From Peptoniphilaceae bacterium AM52-5BH (GTDB taxonomy: Bacteria; Bacillota; Clostridia; Tissierellales; Peptoniphilaceae): DNA of 57,622 bases. Where the stretch lies: NCBI GenBank assembly GCA_027669155.1, contig JAQEDR010000015.1:1-57622 (forward strand). The letters run 5' to 3'. The position numbers and the translations under genes are program-made. Each line of letters begins with the position of its first letter. Within the stretch, counting starts at the first letter, position 1. Of this stretch, positions 1 through 9,089 are shown piece after piece. The notes under the pieces were generated by a model. The model worked only from the letters and a program-made list of their open reading frames with translations. It was not told where the DNA came from and did not search any database.

Positions 1-68
1 TAGTATGAGTTTTCTATTTTATTCTAGTGTCGCATTTAATTTTACAACTTATCGTTCATAAAAAACTC

Positions 69-908
69 CTATTTTAATCTATCAGTCAATTCTTTAGAAA
101 CCTTAAGATTTCTAACTACTTCGTCCATGTTCTTTGATATATAGCCATAGAATAGAATATCTGTTACTATTTGTGAAGCAAATCTAGATGAAATTGCACC
201 ATATCTAATCTTTTTTTCAATTTCAGGTATTGTTATTAGTATATCTGAAATATTAGCAAGTTTCCCTCGACCAGCTTTCGTTATGCTAATTAGCTTCGCA
301 CCTTTGCTTTTAGCGTATTCTGCAGCTAGTAAAACTTCTTTTGAAAGAGCAGTATAGCTAATAGCAATTAATAGGTCATCTTCCTTAATATTAGTTAGAA
401 GACTTAAGTTTGTATGAGCATCTCTTTCATAGAAGGACTTCTTACCGGATCTTTGAAGTTTGTAGAGCAAATCCTCACATATAAGACCTGATGATCCAAT
501 GCCCGCGAGGTACACATTATCCGCCCTAATAAGATTATCAATTGCTTTTTCAATTAATTCCTCATTTATAAGAGCATAAGTTTTTTCTATGGATGATATG
601 ACATTGGCCTTACTCTTGTTAATGATATCGTTTACACTATCACCTGAAGTGATAACTTCAGATGAAAGGCTGACATCTTCTGTTTCTAAACTTTTTGCTA
701 TATCTAGCTTAAGCGAAGTATAGCCATCATATCCTATCTTTTGGACAAATCTAATGATAGCGGATTGACTCGTGCCAGTTAGGTCAGCAAGATTCATTGA
801 ACTGATTTTTATAACTTCTTCTGGCTTATCCTGTATAAATTGAGCGATTTTTTTATCTGCCGGAGTCAATTCTTCGTATCTTTCTTTAATTCTTATCAAA
901 TAGGTCAT
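69..908 (-). CDS. MurR/RpiR family transcriptional regulator
   Basis: A 279-residue sugar-phosphate-sensing repressor or activator. Residues about 1-77 form the RpiR-type helix-turn-helix (recognition helix around SAIIRFVQKIGYDGY), and about 125-255 form a SIS sugar-isomerase-like domain (AGIGSSGLICEDL, then SYTALSKE) that binds a phosphosugar in this family. Length is normal for the family. The ATG at 908 follows a GGAGG ribosome site by 4 bases. It lies downstream of the HAD gene on the same strand, but has its own promoter at 947-974 and a 14-base palindrome at 925-938, which suggests autoregulation. The effector is unknown; no sugar gene is adjacent on the visible side. Confidence 0.9.
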   Translation of the reverse strand: MTYLIRIKERYEELTPADKKIAQFIQDKPEEVIKISSMNLADLTGTSQSAIIRFVQKIGYDGYTSLKLDIAKSLETEDVSLSSEVITSGDSVNDIINKSKANVISSIEKTYALINEELIEKAIDNLIRADNVYLAGIGSSGLICEDLLYKLQRSGKKSFYERDAHTNLSLLTNIKEDDLLIAISYTALSKEVLLAAEYAKSKGAKLISITKAGRGKLANISDILITIPEIEKKIRYGAISSRFASQIVTDILFYGYISKNMDEVVRNLKVSKELTDRLK

Positions 909-924
909 AAGACCTCCATTCCAT

Positions 925-938
925 TGAAAAGCTTTTCA
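925..938. promoter_or_regulatory. 14-bp perfect palindrome, candidate RpiR operator
   Basis: TGAAAAGCTTTTCA is a perfect palindrome between the -10 box and the ribosome binding site of the RpiR-family gene. The position suits autorepression by that regulator. No second copy was noticed elsewhere, so assignment is inference. Confidence 0.45.
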
Positions 939-946
939 TATTTTAT

Positions 947-974
947 ATTATATGCTCTTAAATATTTATTTCAA
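947..974 (-). promoter_or_regulatory. Sigma-A type promoter of the RpiR-family gene
   Basis: On the minus strand TTGAAA (969-974) is followed after 16 bases by a perfect TATAAT (947-952), ending 39 bases before the ATG at 908. Confidence 0.6.
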
Positions 975-998
975 TGTTTTTTTAAAATTATTAAATAA

Positions 999-1640
999 TT
1001 ATTTCAAAAGTTCAATGACCTCTCTTAAGTTCTTAGCTTCTCTGTCAGCTTCAAAATATTTATCAAAACTTGAATCGTGAATTATACGATAGTCCATGCC
1101 AGAGCTTTGACAAGCGAGATAGCCGTTATAGGAATCTTCAAGAATTAGCGCCTCGCAATTTTCTATATTAAATTTTCCTTTGGCTTTGATGAAAATTTCT
1201 GGAGCTGGCTTACTTCTTTCTACTTCATCACCTGAAATAATGCAATCAAAGTAATCTTTAATGTTTTCCTTATCCAAGAGAAATTCTATCTTATCTCTAT
1301 CACTTGATGAGGCGAGGGCACATTTGATATCATTGCCCTTAGCAAAGTCTAAGAGTTCTTGAAGACCTTCTTTCTTAAGTGATGTAGTGTAGGTCTTAAA
1401 GTAATTTGTTCTGTAAGCATTTAAGTCTTTTCTAAGCATCTTAACTTTTTCTTCTGATCCTAAAAGCTTTATCAGTTCATTTCTTATAGCTTCTTCGTTT
1501 TTGCCAACAAGTTTAGTCCTCATATTTTCATCAAAGTTAAAGTCGTACTTGTCAGTAAATTCAAACCAAGATCTATAATACATAAGCTCGGTATCAAACA
1601 TGAGTCCATCCATGTCGAATATTATTAGTTTGTATTTCAT
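999..1640 (-). CDS. HAD-superfamily hydrolase, beta-phosphoglucomutase-like
   Basis: A 213-residue phosphatase or phosphomutase. The catalytic motif FDMDGLMFD (nucleophile Asp9, acid Asp11) is at the start, motif II Ser lies in ALASSSDRD, the motif III Lys in ERSKPAPEIF, and the acidic motif IV in ILEDSYNG. The cap between residues about 15 and 80 is the alpha-helical type of the PGM-like subfamily. The ATG at 1640 has an AAGGAG site. It follows the rplQ terminator by 38 bases, so it is expressed either by read-through or by a promoter overlapping that terminator. The substrate cannot be told from sequence. Confidence 0.88.
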   Translation of the reverse strand: MKYKLIIFDMDGLMFDTELMYYRSWFEFTDKYDFNFDENMRTKLVGKNEEAIRNELIKLLGSEEKVKMLRKDLNAYRTNYFKTYTTSLKKEGLQELLDFAKGNDIKCALASSSDRDKIEFLLDKENIKDYFDCIISGDEVERSKPAPEIFIKAKGKFNIENCEALILEDSYNGYLACQSSGMDYRIIHDSSFDKYFEADREAKNLREVIELLK

Positions 1641-1677
1641 ATCTTCTCCTTATGACAACTGTACCAAAAAAAAGGAC

Positions 1678-1710
1678 AAAAAAAAGCACCTTCAATCTCT
1701 CAAAGATGCT
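1678..1710 (-). terminator. Rho-independent terminator after rplQ
   Basis: On the minus strand AGCATCTT and AAGGTGCT form an 8-bp stem with one G-U pair (right and left arms at 1703-1710 and 1685-1692), followed by a run of eight T. It closes the S10-spc-alpha transcription unit. Confidence 0.85.
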
Positions 1711-1741
1711 AGAAGTTATTTTATACTTATTTCTAAGTAAT

Positions 1742-2083
1742 TTATACTAATTCAAGAATAGCACGTTCAGATCCGTCGCCTCTTCTTGGTCCTAGTTTTA
1801 GTACTCTTGTGTATCCACCGTTTCTATCTTCGTAGTTTGGTGCGATTTCATTAAATAATTTTTGAACAGTTTCTGCCTTGTATAAATAAGCTGCTGCTTG
1901 TCTTCTTGTGTGAAGTGTATTCTTCTTTCCTAGTGTAATCATTTTGTCAGCCATTTTTTGTGCTTCTTTAGCTCTAGTTACAGTAGTTTCGATTCTACCG
2001 TTTTCTAATAGTGATTGCACAAGGTTTCTAAGCATAGCATTTCTGTGGTCAGTTCTTCTGCCAAGTTTTCTTTTATCGGCCAT
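1742..2083 (-). CDS. rplQ: 50S ribosomal protein L17
   Basis: 113 residues, the short bacterial form of L17 ([20 protein letters not shown] at the N-terminus, [16 protein letters not shown] at the C-terminus). It binds 23S rRNA near the exit tunnel. Last gene of the alpha operon, 9 bases after rpoA, with the operon terminator just downstream. Confidence 0.97.
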   Translation of the reverse strand: MADKRKLGRRTDHRNAMLRNLVQSLLENGRIETTVTRAKEAQKMADKMITLGKKNTLHTRRQAAAYLYKAETVQKLFNEIAPNYEDRNGGYTRVLKLGPRRGDGSERAILELV

Positions 2084-2092
2084 ACTTACCTC

Positions 2093-3049
2093 CTATTCAT
2101 CTTTTAAGCTTAGACCTAACTCGTCTAGCTTTTCTATTACTTCTGTGAGTGACTTTTTACCGAAGTTCTTGATTGTTTTTAGTTCAGACTCGCTAACTTT
2201 GATTATATCGCCAACTCTGTCGAAGCCTGCTCTTTTTAGACAATTAAATGATCTTAGACTTAGGTCTAATTCTTCTATTGTCATTGCCAAGTCTTCTGAA
2301 AGATTATCTTCTTCTTCAACTTCTTCTATTTCTTCTTCTTCCACTTCTGGTGGGAATTGTTGGTTAGGCAATTCATTGAAGAAGGAGAAGTTTTCGATTA
2401 GGATTGATGATCCTTCTGCTAAGGCTTCTTGTGGTGTAATAGTTCCATTTGTCCAAACTTCCATAACGAGTTTGTCATAGTCGGTTGATTCGCCAACTCT
2501 TGTATTTTCTACAGTGAAGTTTACTTTCTCAACTGGAGTAAATGATGAGTCGATTGCGATAGCGCCGATTGGGTCGCTTTCTTTTTTGTTATCATCAGAA
2601 ACTCTATAACCCTTACCGTCTGTAACATCCATCGCTATAAATAGTCTTGATTTCTCGTTAACTGTTGCGATGTAGTGGTCAGGGTTTGCTATATCTACGG
2701 AACTATCTTCTTTGATATCTTTTGCTGTTACAATCTTTGGTCCTTCAATGTCTAAAAACAATGTTACATCTTCATCTACATGTTTTGTAACGTCTAGACC
2801 CTTAATGTTTAGAACTATTTCAGGAACATCTTCTACTACTCCATCTATAGTGGAGAATTCGTGAAGTACTCCTTCTATAAGTATTTTTGAGACGCTAGAA
2901 CCAGGTAAGGATGATAAAAGCACCCTTCTCATACTGTTTCCAATGGTTGTACCATATCCTCGCTCAAGTGGATATAGGGCGAATTTACCGTAATTTTCTT
3001 CTTCGTCTATATCCAATATTTGTATATTTGTATCTAATTTTTCGATCAT
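2093..3049 (-). CDS. rpoA: DNA-directed RNA polymerase subunit alpha
   Basis: 318 residues. The N-terminal dimerisation and assembly domain is about 1-230 (ERGYGTTIGNSMRRVLLSS). An unusually acidic linker follows at about 233-250 (EVEEEEIEEVEEED), then the C-terminal helix-hairpin-helix domain that contacts UP elements and activators (LDLSLRSFNCLKRAGFDRVG). Sits between rpsD and rplQ as in other Firmicutes. Confidence 0.97.
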   Translation of the reverse strand: MIEKLDTNIQILDIDEEENYGKFALYPLERGYGTTIGNSMRRVLLSSLPGSSVSKILIEGVLHEFSTIDGVVEDVPEIVLNIKGLDVTKHVDEDVTLFLDIEGPKIVTAKDIKEDSSVDIANPDHYIATVNEKSRLFIAMDVTDGKGYRVSDDNKKESDPIGAIAIDSSFTPVEKVNFTVENTRVGESTDYDKLVMEVWTNGTITPQEALAEGSSILIENFSFFNELPNQQFPPEVEEEEIEEVEEEDNLSEDLAMTIEELDLSLRSFNCLKRAGFDRVGDIIKVSESELKTIKNFGKKSLTEVIEKLDELGLSLKDE

Positions 3050-3080
3050 GGTAACTCCTTAGTTCTAACTTTATTTATGC

Positions 3081-3674
3081 CTACTTAGAGTAGAACTCTA
3101 CGATCATACGTTCTTCAACTGGGATGTCGATATCTTCTCTTGTAGGGAATCTGTCTACAGTTACTTTTAGGTTTTCTAAATCACTTGATAACCATTCAAC
3201 TACTCCAAATGTTGCATTTGTTTCTTTGATAGTTTTAAATAGTGTGTTTGATCTAGATTTTTCACGAACTTCGATTACATCGCCTTCTGAAACCTTGTAT
3301 GAAGGAATGTCAACTTGTTTACCATTAACTGTTAGGTGTCCGTGTGTTACGATTTGACGAGCTTCTCTTCTTGTTCTAGCAAGACCTGATCTAAATGCGA
3401 TATTATCTAGTCTTCTTTCACAAAGGATTATAAGTTGTTCACCTGTTTGTCCCTTCATTTTAGAAGCGGCTTCGTAGTATCCTCTAAATTGTTTCTCACT
3501 AACTCCGTAGATGAACTTAGCTTTTTGCTTTTCTCTTTGTTGCATTCCGTATTCGGAAAGTTTGCTTCTTCTATTTGGAAGAGCTCTTTTGCTTTCTCCT
3601 GTATATCCTAGGTATGCTGGAGAAATTCCTAAAGCTCTTGCTTTTTTGTATACTGGATCTTTTGATACTGCCAT
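3081..3674 (-). CDS. rpsD: 30S ribosomal protein S4
   Basis: 197 residues. The S4 RNA-binding domain (RRLDNIAFRSGLARTRREAR, then QIVTHGHLTVNGK) is at about 90-150. The N-terminal region lacks the paired CxxC zinc ligands seen in some S4 proteins, so it is the zinc-free type. S4 nucleates 30S assembly and in Bacillus represses its own mRNA. Here it sits inside the alpha operon between rpsK and rpoA. Confidence 0.97.
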   Translation of the reverse strand: MAVSKDPVYKKARALGISPAYLGYTGESKRALPNRRSKLSEYGMQQREKQKAKFIYGVSEKQFRGYYEAASKMKGQTGEQLIILCERRLDNIAFRSGLARTRREARQIVTHGHLTVNGKQVDIPSYKVSEGDVIEVREKSRSNTLFKTIKETNATFGVVEWLSSDLENLKVTVDRFPTREDIDIPVEERMIVEFYSK

Positions 3675-3686
3675 AATCTCTCCTTA

Positions 3687-4079
3687 TTAAACTCTTCTTC
3701 TTTTTGGAGGTCTACATCCATTGTGAGGAATTGGTGTTACGTCTTTGATCATTGTAACTTCAAGTCCTGCTGCTTGTAGACTTCTGATTGCTGATTCTCT
3801 TCCTGAACCAGGTCCTTTAACGTAAACTTCTACAGTTTTTAGTCCTTGATCGATAGCTTTCTTAGCTGCAACATCTGCTGCTTCGCTTGCTGCAAATGGA
3901 GTAGACTTTCTGCTACCTCTAAATCCTAATTGTCCAGCAGATGCCCATGATAGTGCATTACCTTGCATATCTGTAAGGGTCACCATTGTATTGTTAAATG
4001 TTGAGTTAATGTGAGCTTGGCCACGTTCAACATTTTTTTTGACTCTTCTTCTAGAAGTAGTTTTCTTTTGTTTAGCCAT
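3687..4079 (-). CDS. rpsK: 30S ribosomal protein S11
   Basis: 130 residues, normal length. Family signatures include [16 protein letters not shown] and the C-terminal [14 protein letters not shown]. It lines the mRNA exit channel of the 30S platform. Seven bases from rpsM and 12 from rpsD. Confidence 0.97.
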   Translation of the reverse strand: MAKQKKTTSRRRVKKNVERGQAHINSTFNNTMVTLTDMQGNALSWASAGQLGFRGSRKSTPFAASEAADVAAKKAIDQGLKTVEVYVKGPGSGRESAIRSLQAAGLEVTMIKDVTPIPHNGCRPPKRRRV

Positions 4080-4085
4080 TTCTTA

Positions 4086-4430
4086 TTAACCCCTTCTACC
4101 TTTTCTGGTTCTTGCATTGTTCTTTGTGTTTTGTCCTCTTACAGGAAGATTGTTTTTGTGTCTTAATCCTCTGTAGCTACCGATTTCTCTTAGAGCTCTA
4201 ATGTTCATTGAGATATCTCTTCTTAGATCTCCTTCGATGTGGTAGTTATTTAACTCTTCACGGATTTTACCTAATTCTTCTTCTGTAAGATCTTTCATTT
4301 TTGTATCAGGATTGATTCCTGCGTTCTTTAGTATTTCGTTTGCAGTTGAACGACCTATACCATATATATAAGTTAGTCCAATTTCTGCTCTTTTTTCTCT
4401 AGGTAAATCTATACCAGCTATTCTTGGCAT
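4086..4430 (-). CDS. rpsM: 30S ribosomal protein S13
   Basis: 114 residues ([20 protein letters not shown]), with the helix-two-turn-helix region to about 80. The C-terminal tail stops at ARTRKGRRG, so it is several residues shorter than the usual 120-123 residue protein and has less of the basic tail that reaches the P-site tRNA. The stop is clear, so this is a natural short form. Confidence 0.96.
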   Translation of the reverse strand: MPRIAGIDLPREKRAEIGLTYIYGIGRSTANEILKNAGINPDTKMKDLTEEELGKIREELNNYHIEGDLRRDISMNIRALREIGSYRGLRHKNNLPVRGQNTKNNARTRKGRRG

Positions 4431-4439
4431 TAGCCCCTC

Positions 4440-4553
4440 CTAACCTTGTCTTTGTTTATGTTTTGGATTTTCGCAAATTACCATAACTTTACCGTTTCTT
4501 TTGATAATTTTGCATTTATCACACATTTTTTTAACTGATGCTCTAACTTTCAT
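4440..4553 (-). CDS. rpmJ: 50S ribosomal protein L36, zinc type
   Basis: A 37-residue protein read directly from the sequence: [15 protein letters not shown], then [19 protein letters not shown], ending RQG. Zinc ligands are Cys11, Cys14, Cys27 and His32, so this is the metal-binding C+ form. The ATG at 4553 has a GAGGAG site 5 bases upstream, and the TAG stop lies 10 bases before the rpsM start. Position between infA and rpsM is canonical. Confidence 0.96.
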   Translation of the reverse strand: MKVRASVKKMCDKCKIIKRNGKVMVICENPKHKQRQG

Positions 4554-4650
4554 TTTGACTCCTCATCTTACGATTATTCTTAATGAATGGGTAGTTCTTG
4601 AAGTGTTGGATTTGGTAAAATCTTACGATTTTAATCCCACGATGATGGGA

Positions 4651-4869
4651 CTACTTCTTCCTCCAAGTTATTCTACCTTGGCTTAGATCATATGGAGATA
4701 GTTCTACTGTTACTCTATCTCCTTCTAGTATTCTAATGCTGTTCATACGAAGCTTTCCAGAAATGTGGGCTTGGATTTCGTGTCCGTTTTCAAGCTCCAC
4801 TTTAAATATTGCATTTGGTAGTGCTTCTGTAACAACTCCTGTAACTTCTATAGCATCTTTTTTTGACAT
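4651..4869 (-). CDS. infA: Translation initiation factor IF-1
   Basis: 72 residues, one S1/OB-fold domain ([33 protein letters not shown]), the standard bacterial IF-1. It occupies the A site of the 30S during initiation. The ATG is preceded by a strong AAGGAGG site. The upstream gap to adk (4870-5002) is where map usually lies; here it is only 133 bases. Confidence 0.97.
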   Translation of the reverse strand: MSKKDAIEVTGVVTEALPNAIFKVELENGHEIQAHISGKLRMNSIRILEGDRVTVELSPYDLSQGRITWRKK

Positions 4870-5002
4870 CGATAGAACCTCCTTTTTTTGTCCTCATGTC
4901 TATTGAACGCCATTTCAAATTGTCTTATATCAATAAGACATCTAACAACTAATTTCTCGAAGATCCTATCACTTCGTTTTTTCTTATTAGCATAAATTAG
5001 AA
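4870..5002 (-). other. adk-infA intergenic gap with a hairpin, no map gene
   Basis: 133 bases without a gene, where many Firmicutes carry map and a KOW-domain gene. On the minus strand TGTCTTAT-TGAT-ATAAGACA (4921-4940) is a perfect 8-bp hairpin not followed by a T run, so it could be a leader or processing structure for the infA end of the mRNA. No trace of Map was recognised in any frame. Confidence 0.5.
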
Positions 5003-5659
5003 TTATTCTCCTAATTTATTCAAAAATTCTTCAAAGACTTCGTCTGGAGAATTTGTGCCATCAATACTAAATAATATACCTTTTTCCTTGAAGTAATCAA
5101 TTAATACGGCTGTGTGCTCCTTGTAGACATCAATTCTGTTTTTGACAGTTTCTTCCTTATCGTCATCTCTTTGGATAAGGTCAGTCCCACATCTATCACA
5201 TACTCCTTCTTCTTTTGGAGGGTTGTTGTTTACGTGATAGGTTGCTCCACAATTGGTGCACACTCTTCTGCCAGCGATTCTTTCTATAAGAATTTCTTCT
5301 GCTACATCAAAATATACGACATGATCTATTTTTTGATCTCTTTCTTCCATTCCTTGATCTAGAGCCTTAGCTTGGTCAAGGTTTCTTGGAAATCCATCAA
5401 AAAGAATGATCTTTCCTTCTTTGCTTTCGTCTTTGTGCTTGTCGAAGGCATCCCATACTAGATCTATTGTTAGTTCATCTGGTACGAGATCTCCTCTATC
5501 CATATAGGATTTTGCTTTGACTCCGAGTTCAGTTTTGTTGGAGATATTATATCTAAATATATCTCCAGTAGCTATCTGAACTGCGCCTTTTTTTTCTATG
5601 ATCTTATTTGCTAATGTACCCTTACCAGCTCCTGGAGGGCCTAATAAAATAATATTCAT
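5003..5659 (-). CDS. adk: Adenylate kinase, zinc-lid type
   Basis: 218 residues. Interconverts ATP + AMP and 2 ADP. P-loop GPPGAGKGT at 7-15, AMP-binding motif around FDGFPRN (88-93). The lid carries four cysteines (Cys134, Cys137, Cys154, Cys157) that bind zinc in Gram-positive enzymes. Begins 3 bases after the secY stop. Confidence 0.97.
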   Translation of the reverse strand: MNIILLGPPGAGKGTLANKIIEKKGAVQIATGDIFRYNISNKTELGVKAKSYMDRGDLVPDELTIDLVWDAFDKHKDESKEGKIILFDGFPRNLDQAKALDQGMEERDQKIDHVVYFDVAEEILIERIAGRRVCTNCGATYHVNNNPPKEEGVCDRCGTDLIQRDDDKEETVKNRIDVYKEHTAVLIDYFKEKGILFSIDGTNSPDEVFEEFLNKLGE

Positions 5660-5662
5660 CTC

Positions 5663-6937
5663 TTACCTGTTTAAAAAGCCTTTGTATTGTTTCATTGTCA
5701 TCATTGCTTCGATTTGTTTAACAGTTTCTATTATTACACCAACTACGATGATTACTGAAGAACCACCGAAGGATATCTGTAGACCTAAAACTCTTGATGC
5801 AATTGCTGGAACTATTGTTAGTAAGGCTAGGGCGATTGATCCTATAAATGTAATCCTTGTAGATACATTTGCAAGGAAATCACTAGTTGGCTTACCAGGT
5901 CTAATTCCAGGTATGAAACCACCATTTTGTTGTAGTTGTTTTGCATATTCTACAGTGTTAAATTGAATTTGATTGTAGAAGTATGCGAATACTAGGATTA
6001 GTACTGTTTGGATTAGAAGATATACCGCAAATCCAGCTGTTGAGTTTTGGAAGAAGTTCGCAATTGAGCTTTCTCCATTTCCACCAAATAGTAATGATAG
6101 GGTTGATGGAATGGCAAGTACTGCTGATGCGAAGATGATTGGCATTACTCCACCCATGTTTACCTTGACAGGAATGTGAGTTGATTGACCACCATACATC
6201 TTACGTCCTACTACTCTTTTAGCATATTGGATTGGTACTTTTCTTTCTCCCTCAGATATTTCAACTACTGCGAGCACTATTAGTACAACAATAATAGCCA
6301 TGATTATGATGGATACTATGCTAGTTGTATCATAGTGTAGTCCTTGTTTCCATCTAGCTATGGTTCTTGGGAAGGATGCTATAATACCCATAAAGATGAT
6401 AAGACTTGTACCATTTCCAAGTCCCTTTTCTGTTATGGTCTCACCCATCCATGTTACAAACATAGTACCACCGATTAGGACTATGTTCATCACAACTTTT
6501 TGGAAACCTGTTGCGCTTGAAAGTGCTGCTCCGTATAGACCATTGGTAATGGCTATAGCTTGGAATATCGCTAGAGCAATTGTAACGTATCTTGTATATT
6601 TTTGGATTGTCTTACGTCCTTGCTCACCTTCTCTTGATAACTCTTCAAGTCTTGGTATTACAACTGATAAAAGTTGCATTACGATTGATGCGGTGATGTA
6701 AGGTTGTACTCCTAGAGCAAATATTGAAAGTGTGGAAAGTCCTCCACCTGTCAACATGTTTAGATAATCTACAAGTGTTCCTTGGATATTGTTGTATGCA
6801 TCTGCTAGCGCTTTTGTATCAATAAATGGTATTGGAATATTATTTCCTAGTCTATATACTACTAGCATTAGAAGAGTGAAATAAAATCTTTTTCTTATTT
6901 CTTCTTCCTTTGCTGCTTTTTTAATTATATCTAGCAT
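5663..6937 (-). CDS. secY: Protein translocase subunit SecY
   Basis: 424 residues, ten predicted membrane helices. Channel of the Sec translocon. Characteristic stretches are LGVQPYITASIVMQLL (near residue 80) and NMGGVMPIIFASAVL; the cytosolic loop QQNGGFIPGIRPGKPT lies before the last two helices. Located between rplO and adk, the classic spc-operon position. Confidence 0.97.
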   Translation of the reverse strand: MLDIIKKAAKEEEIRKRFYFTLLMLVVYRLGNNIPIPFIDTKALADAYNNIQGTLVDYLNMLTGGGLSTLSIFALGVQPYITASIVMQLLSVVIPRLEELSREGEQGRKTIQKYTRYVTIALAIFQAIAITNGLYGAALSSATGFQKVVMNIVLIGGTMFVTWMGETITEKGLGNGTSLIIFMGIIASFPRTIARWKQGLHYDTTSIVSIIIMAIIVVLIVLAVVEISEGERKVPIQYAKRVVGRKMYGGQSTHIPVKVNMGGVMPIIFASAVLAIPSTLSLLFGGNGESSIANFFQNSTAGFAVYLLIQTVLILVFAYFYNQIQFNTVEYAKQLQQNGGFIPGIRPGKPTSDFLANVSTRITFIGSIALALLTIVPAIASRVLGLQISFGGSSVIIVVGVIIETVKQIEAMMTMKQYKGFLNR

Positions 6938-6955
6938 TGCTCACCATGCTTTCTA

Positions 6956-7435
6956 CTAAGCTTTTTTAGATGGGTTGTCCCATTTTTTAGTTTCGAGTTC
7001 TTCGATTGTGCCGCCGGCATTTTCGATTTTCTCTACTGCTGATTTAGTAAATTTGTGAGCTTTTACTGTAAGCTTTTTGTTAAGTTCTCCATCTCCAAGA
7101 ATCTTAACACCTGCTTTAGCTTTGTTTTTGTTTAAGAATTTGTTTGCAAATAATAATTCTGGTGTTACTTCTGTTCCATCTTCGAAAGCATTTAGTGTTT
7201 CAACGTTGATTGTTTCATAATACTTTCTGTTGATGTTTCTAAAACCTCTCTTTGGAAGTCTTCTGTATAAAGGCATTTGGCCACCCTCGAAGCCTGGTCT
7301 TACTCCGCCACCGCTTCTTGAGTTTTGTCCGTCTTGTCCACGTCCTGCACGAGTTCCGTTTCCACTACCTGGACCTCTACCTTTTCTTTTGCCCTTTTTT
7401 AACTTCTCATTAGGTTGTAATTCATGTAGTTTCAT
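6956..7435 (-). CDS. rplO: 50S ribosomal protein L15
   Basis: 159 residues. Gly/Arg-rich extended N-terminus ([19 protein letters not shown], then [17 protein letters not shown]), globular C-terminal domain from about 70. A late 50S assembly protein. Between rpmD and secY. Confidence 0.96.
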   Translation of the reverse strand: MKLHELQPNEKLKKGKRKGRGPGSGNGTRAGRGQDGQNSRSGGGVRPGFEGGQMPLYRRLPKRGFRNINRKYYETINVETLNAFEDGTEVTPELLFANKFLNKNKAKAGVKILGDGELNKKLTVKAHKFTKSAVEKIENAGGTIEELETKKWDNPSKKA

Positions 7436-7445
7436 CTTACACCCC

Positions 7446-7628
7446 TTAGTCTAATTCTTTAACGTCAAGCATGAATGATACTTTGTTGATCATTCCTCTT
7501 ATTGCGTTATTATCTTCTTTTGTAACAGTTTGACCGATTTTCTTAAGGCCAAGTGCTTTACATGTTGCGATCTGTCCATCTTTTCTACCGATAAAAGATC
7601 TTTTTAATGTGATTTCAAGTTTCGCCAT
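7446..7628 (-). CDS. rpmD: 50S ribosomal protein L30
   Basis: 60 residues, normal for the bacterial protein ([34 protein letters not shown]). Ten bases separate it from rpsE and from rplO. Confidence 0.95.
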   Translation of the reverse strand: MAKLEITLKRSFIGRKDGQIATCKALGLKKIGQTVTKEDNNAIRGMINKVSFMLDVKELD

Positions 7629-7638
7629 TTTACTCTCC

Positions 7639-8148
7639 TTAATAATCGAATTCTTCTACCGATTTGCCACGAAGTCTTGCAACTTCTTCAACAGTCTTCA
7701 TGCTAGCGAAACCTTCGATACAAGCATTGATAATGTTTCTTGGGTTTGATGAACCTAAGTTTTTAGCTCTGATATCTTTATATCCAGCAAGTTCACAGAT
7801 AGCACGAACAGGGCCACCAGCGATGATTCCTGTACCTTCTTTAGCAGGCATTAGTAGAACCTTTCCGCTTGCTTTTTCTCCGTGAATTCTGTGAGGAATT
7901 GTAGTTCCTACTATTGGAACATTAATCATGTGCTTTTTAGCATCTTCACTAGCTTTTCTAATAGCTTCAGGAACTTCTGTAGCCTTACCAGTTCCGATTC
8001 CAACATAACCATTACCATTTCCAACAACTACTAGGGCTGAAAATCTAATGTTACGTCCACCCTTTACAGTTTTGGCAACTCTGTTTATAGCAACTACTCT
8101 GTCTTCGAGGTTTAGCTTTTCTACTTCACTTCTTAATAAATAATTCAT
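7639..8148 (-). CDS. rpsE: 30S ribosomal protein S5
   Basis: 169 residues. N-terminal dsRBD-like S5 domain ([34 protein letters not shown]) and C-terminal domain from about 85. Forms part of the mRNA entry channel and affects decoding fidelity. No obvious spectinomycin-type change was assessed. Confidence 0.97.
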   Translation of the reverse strand: MNYLLRSEVEKLNLEDRVVAINRVAKTVKGGRNIRFSALVVVGNGNGYVGIGTGKATEVPEAIRKASEDAKKHMINVPIVGTTIPHRIHGEKASGKVLLMPAKEGTGIIAGGPVRAICELAGYKDIRAKNLGSSNPRNIINACIEGFASMKTVEEVARLRGKSVEEFDY

Positions 8149-8163
8149 CTAATACCTCCTCAA

Positions 8164-8529
8164 TTAAAATTTAAGACCAGCTTCTCTTGCCGCTTCAGCT
8201 AGGGCAGCAACTTTTCCGTGATATAGGTAGCCGTTTCTGTCAAATACTACAGTTTCAATTCCCTTATCAGCACAAGCTTTTGCGATAGCAGCGCCAACTT
8301 TTTTAGCAGCTTCTATATTAGCGTTATTTTTAGCTCCGTCAGCTACTGATTCTTGTAGGGTGTTTGCACTTGCAAGTGTAACGCCATTTACATCATCAAT
8401 AACTTGGGCATAAATGTTTGTGTTTGATTTGTATACGCTTAGTCTTGGTTTTTGAGGAGTTCCGCTTACTTTAGCTCTTACTCTTTTTTTACGAGTTAAA
8501 AGTTTTTGTTGTTTTGTTTTTTTAGCCAT
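8164..8529 (-). CDS. rplR: 50S ribosomal protein L18
   Basis: 121 residues with the basic N-terminus ([19 protein letters not shown]) and the 5S rRNA-binding domain ([37 protein letters not shown]). Part of the 5S RNP with L5. Confidence 0.96.
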   Translation of the reverse strand: MAKKTKQQKLLTRKKRVRAKVSGTPQKPRLSVYKSNTNIYAQVIDDVNGVTLASANTLQESVADGAKNNANIEAAKKVGAAIAKACADKGIETVVFDRNGYLYHGKVAALAEAAREAGLKF

Positions 8530-8539
8530 TACTTATCTC

Positions 8540-9079
8540 CTACTTACCTGTTTTACCAACTTTACGTCTTACATGCTCATCAACGTATCTGATTCCCTTA
8601 CCCTTGTATGGTTCTGGCTTTCTCCAGTTTCTGATGTTTGCAGCATGTTGACCTACTAATTGTTTGTTAATTCCCTTAACTACAATTGTTCTATCATTTG
8701 GCACTTCTACTTCGATTCCTTCAGGATCTGGCATTGTTACTTGGTGAGAGAATCCTAAGTTCATTACTAGGTTCTTTCCTTGTTTGTTTGCTCTGTATCC
8801 TGTTCCTTCGATTTGAAGTGTTTTGCTATATCCTTCTGATACTCCAACTACAAGATTGTTAATTAGAGATCTATATAATCCATGATCGACGTTTTGTGCT
8901 TTTGTGTAGTTTTCTGGAATTGTAACTAAAAGTTCGTTTTCCTTTAATTCTAGTCCTACATTCTTTGAAACTTCAAGGCTATCTTCGCCCTTAGGTCCCT
9001 TAACATTTACTGTGCGATCGTTAATTTCTATTGTTACTCCAGAAGGTATTTCAATTGGAAGTTTTCCTATTCTTGACAT
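8540..9079 (-). CDS. rplF: 50S ribosomal protein L6
   Basis: 179 residues from the ATG at 9079 (MSRIGKLPIEIPSGVTIEI), which has TAAGGAG 6-8 bases upstream. The open frame continues 13 codons further upstream, overlapping the end of rpsH, but those residues match no L6 N-terminus. Two L6 repeats; the C-terminal signature is EPYKGKGIRYVDEHVRRK. Lies next to the GTPase-associated centre. Confidence 0.96.
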   Translation of the reverse strand: MSRIGKLPIEIPSGVTIEINDRTVNVKGPKGEDSLEVSKNVGLELKENELLVTIPENYTKAQNVDHGLYRSLINNLVVGVSEGYSKTLQIEGTGYRANKQGKNLVMNLGFSHQVTMPDPEGIEVEVPNDRTIVVKGINKQLVGQHAANIRNWRKPEPYKGKGIRYVDEHVRRKVGKTGK

Positions 9080-9089
9080 ATATATCTCC

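Noticed and set aside
4970..4992. CGAAG/CTTCG hairpin followed by six T on the plus strand near infA
   Set aside because: Only 5 bp of stem with a 9-base loop and no plus-strand gene or promoter before it.
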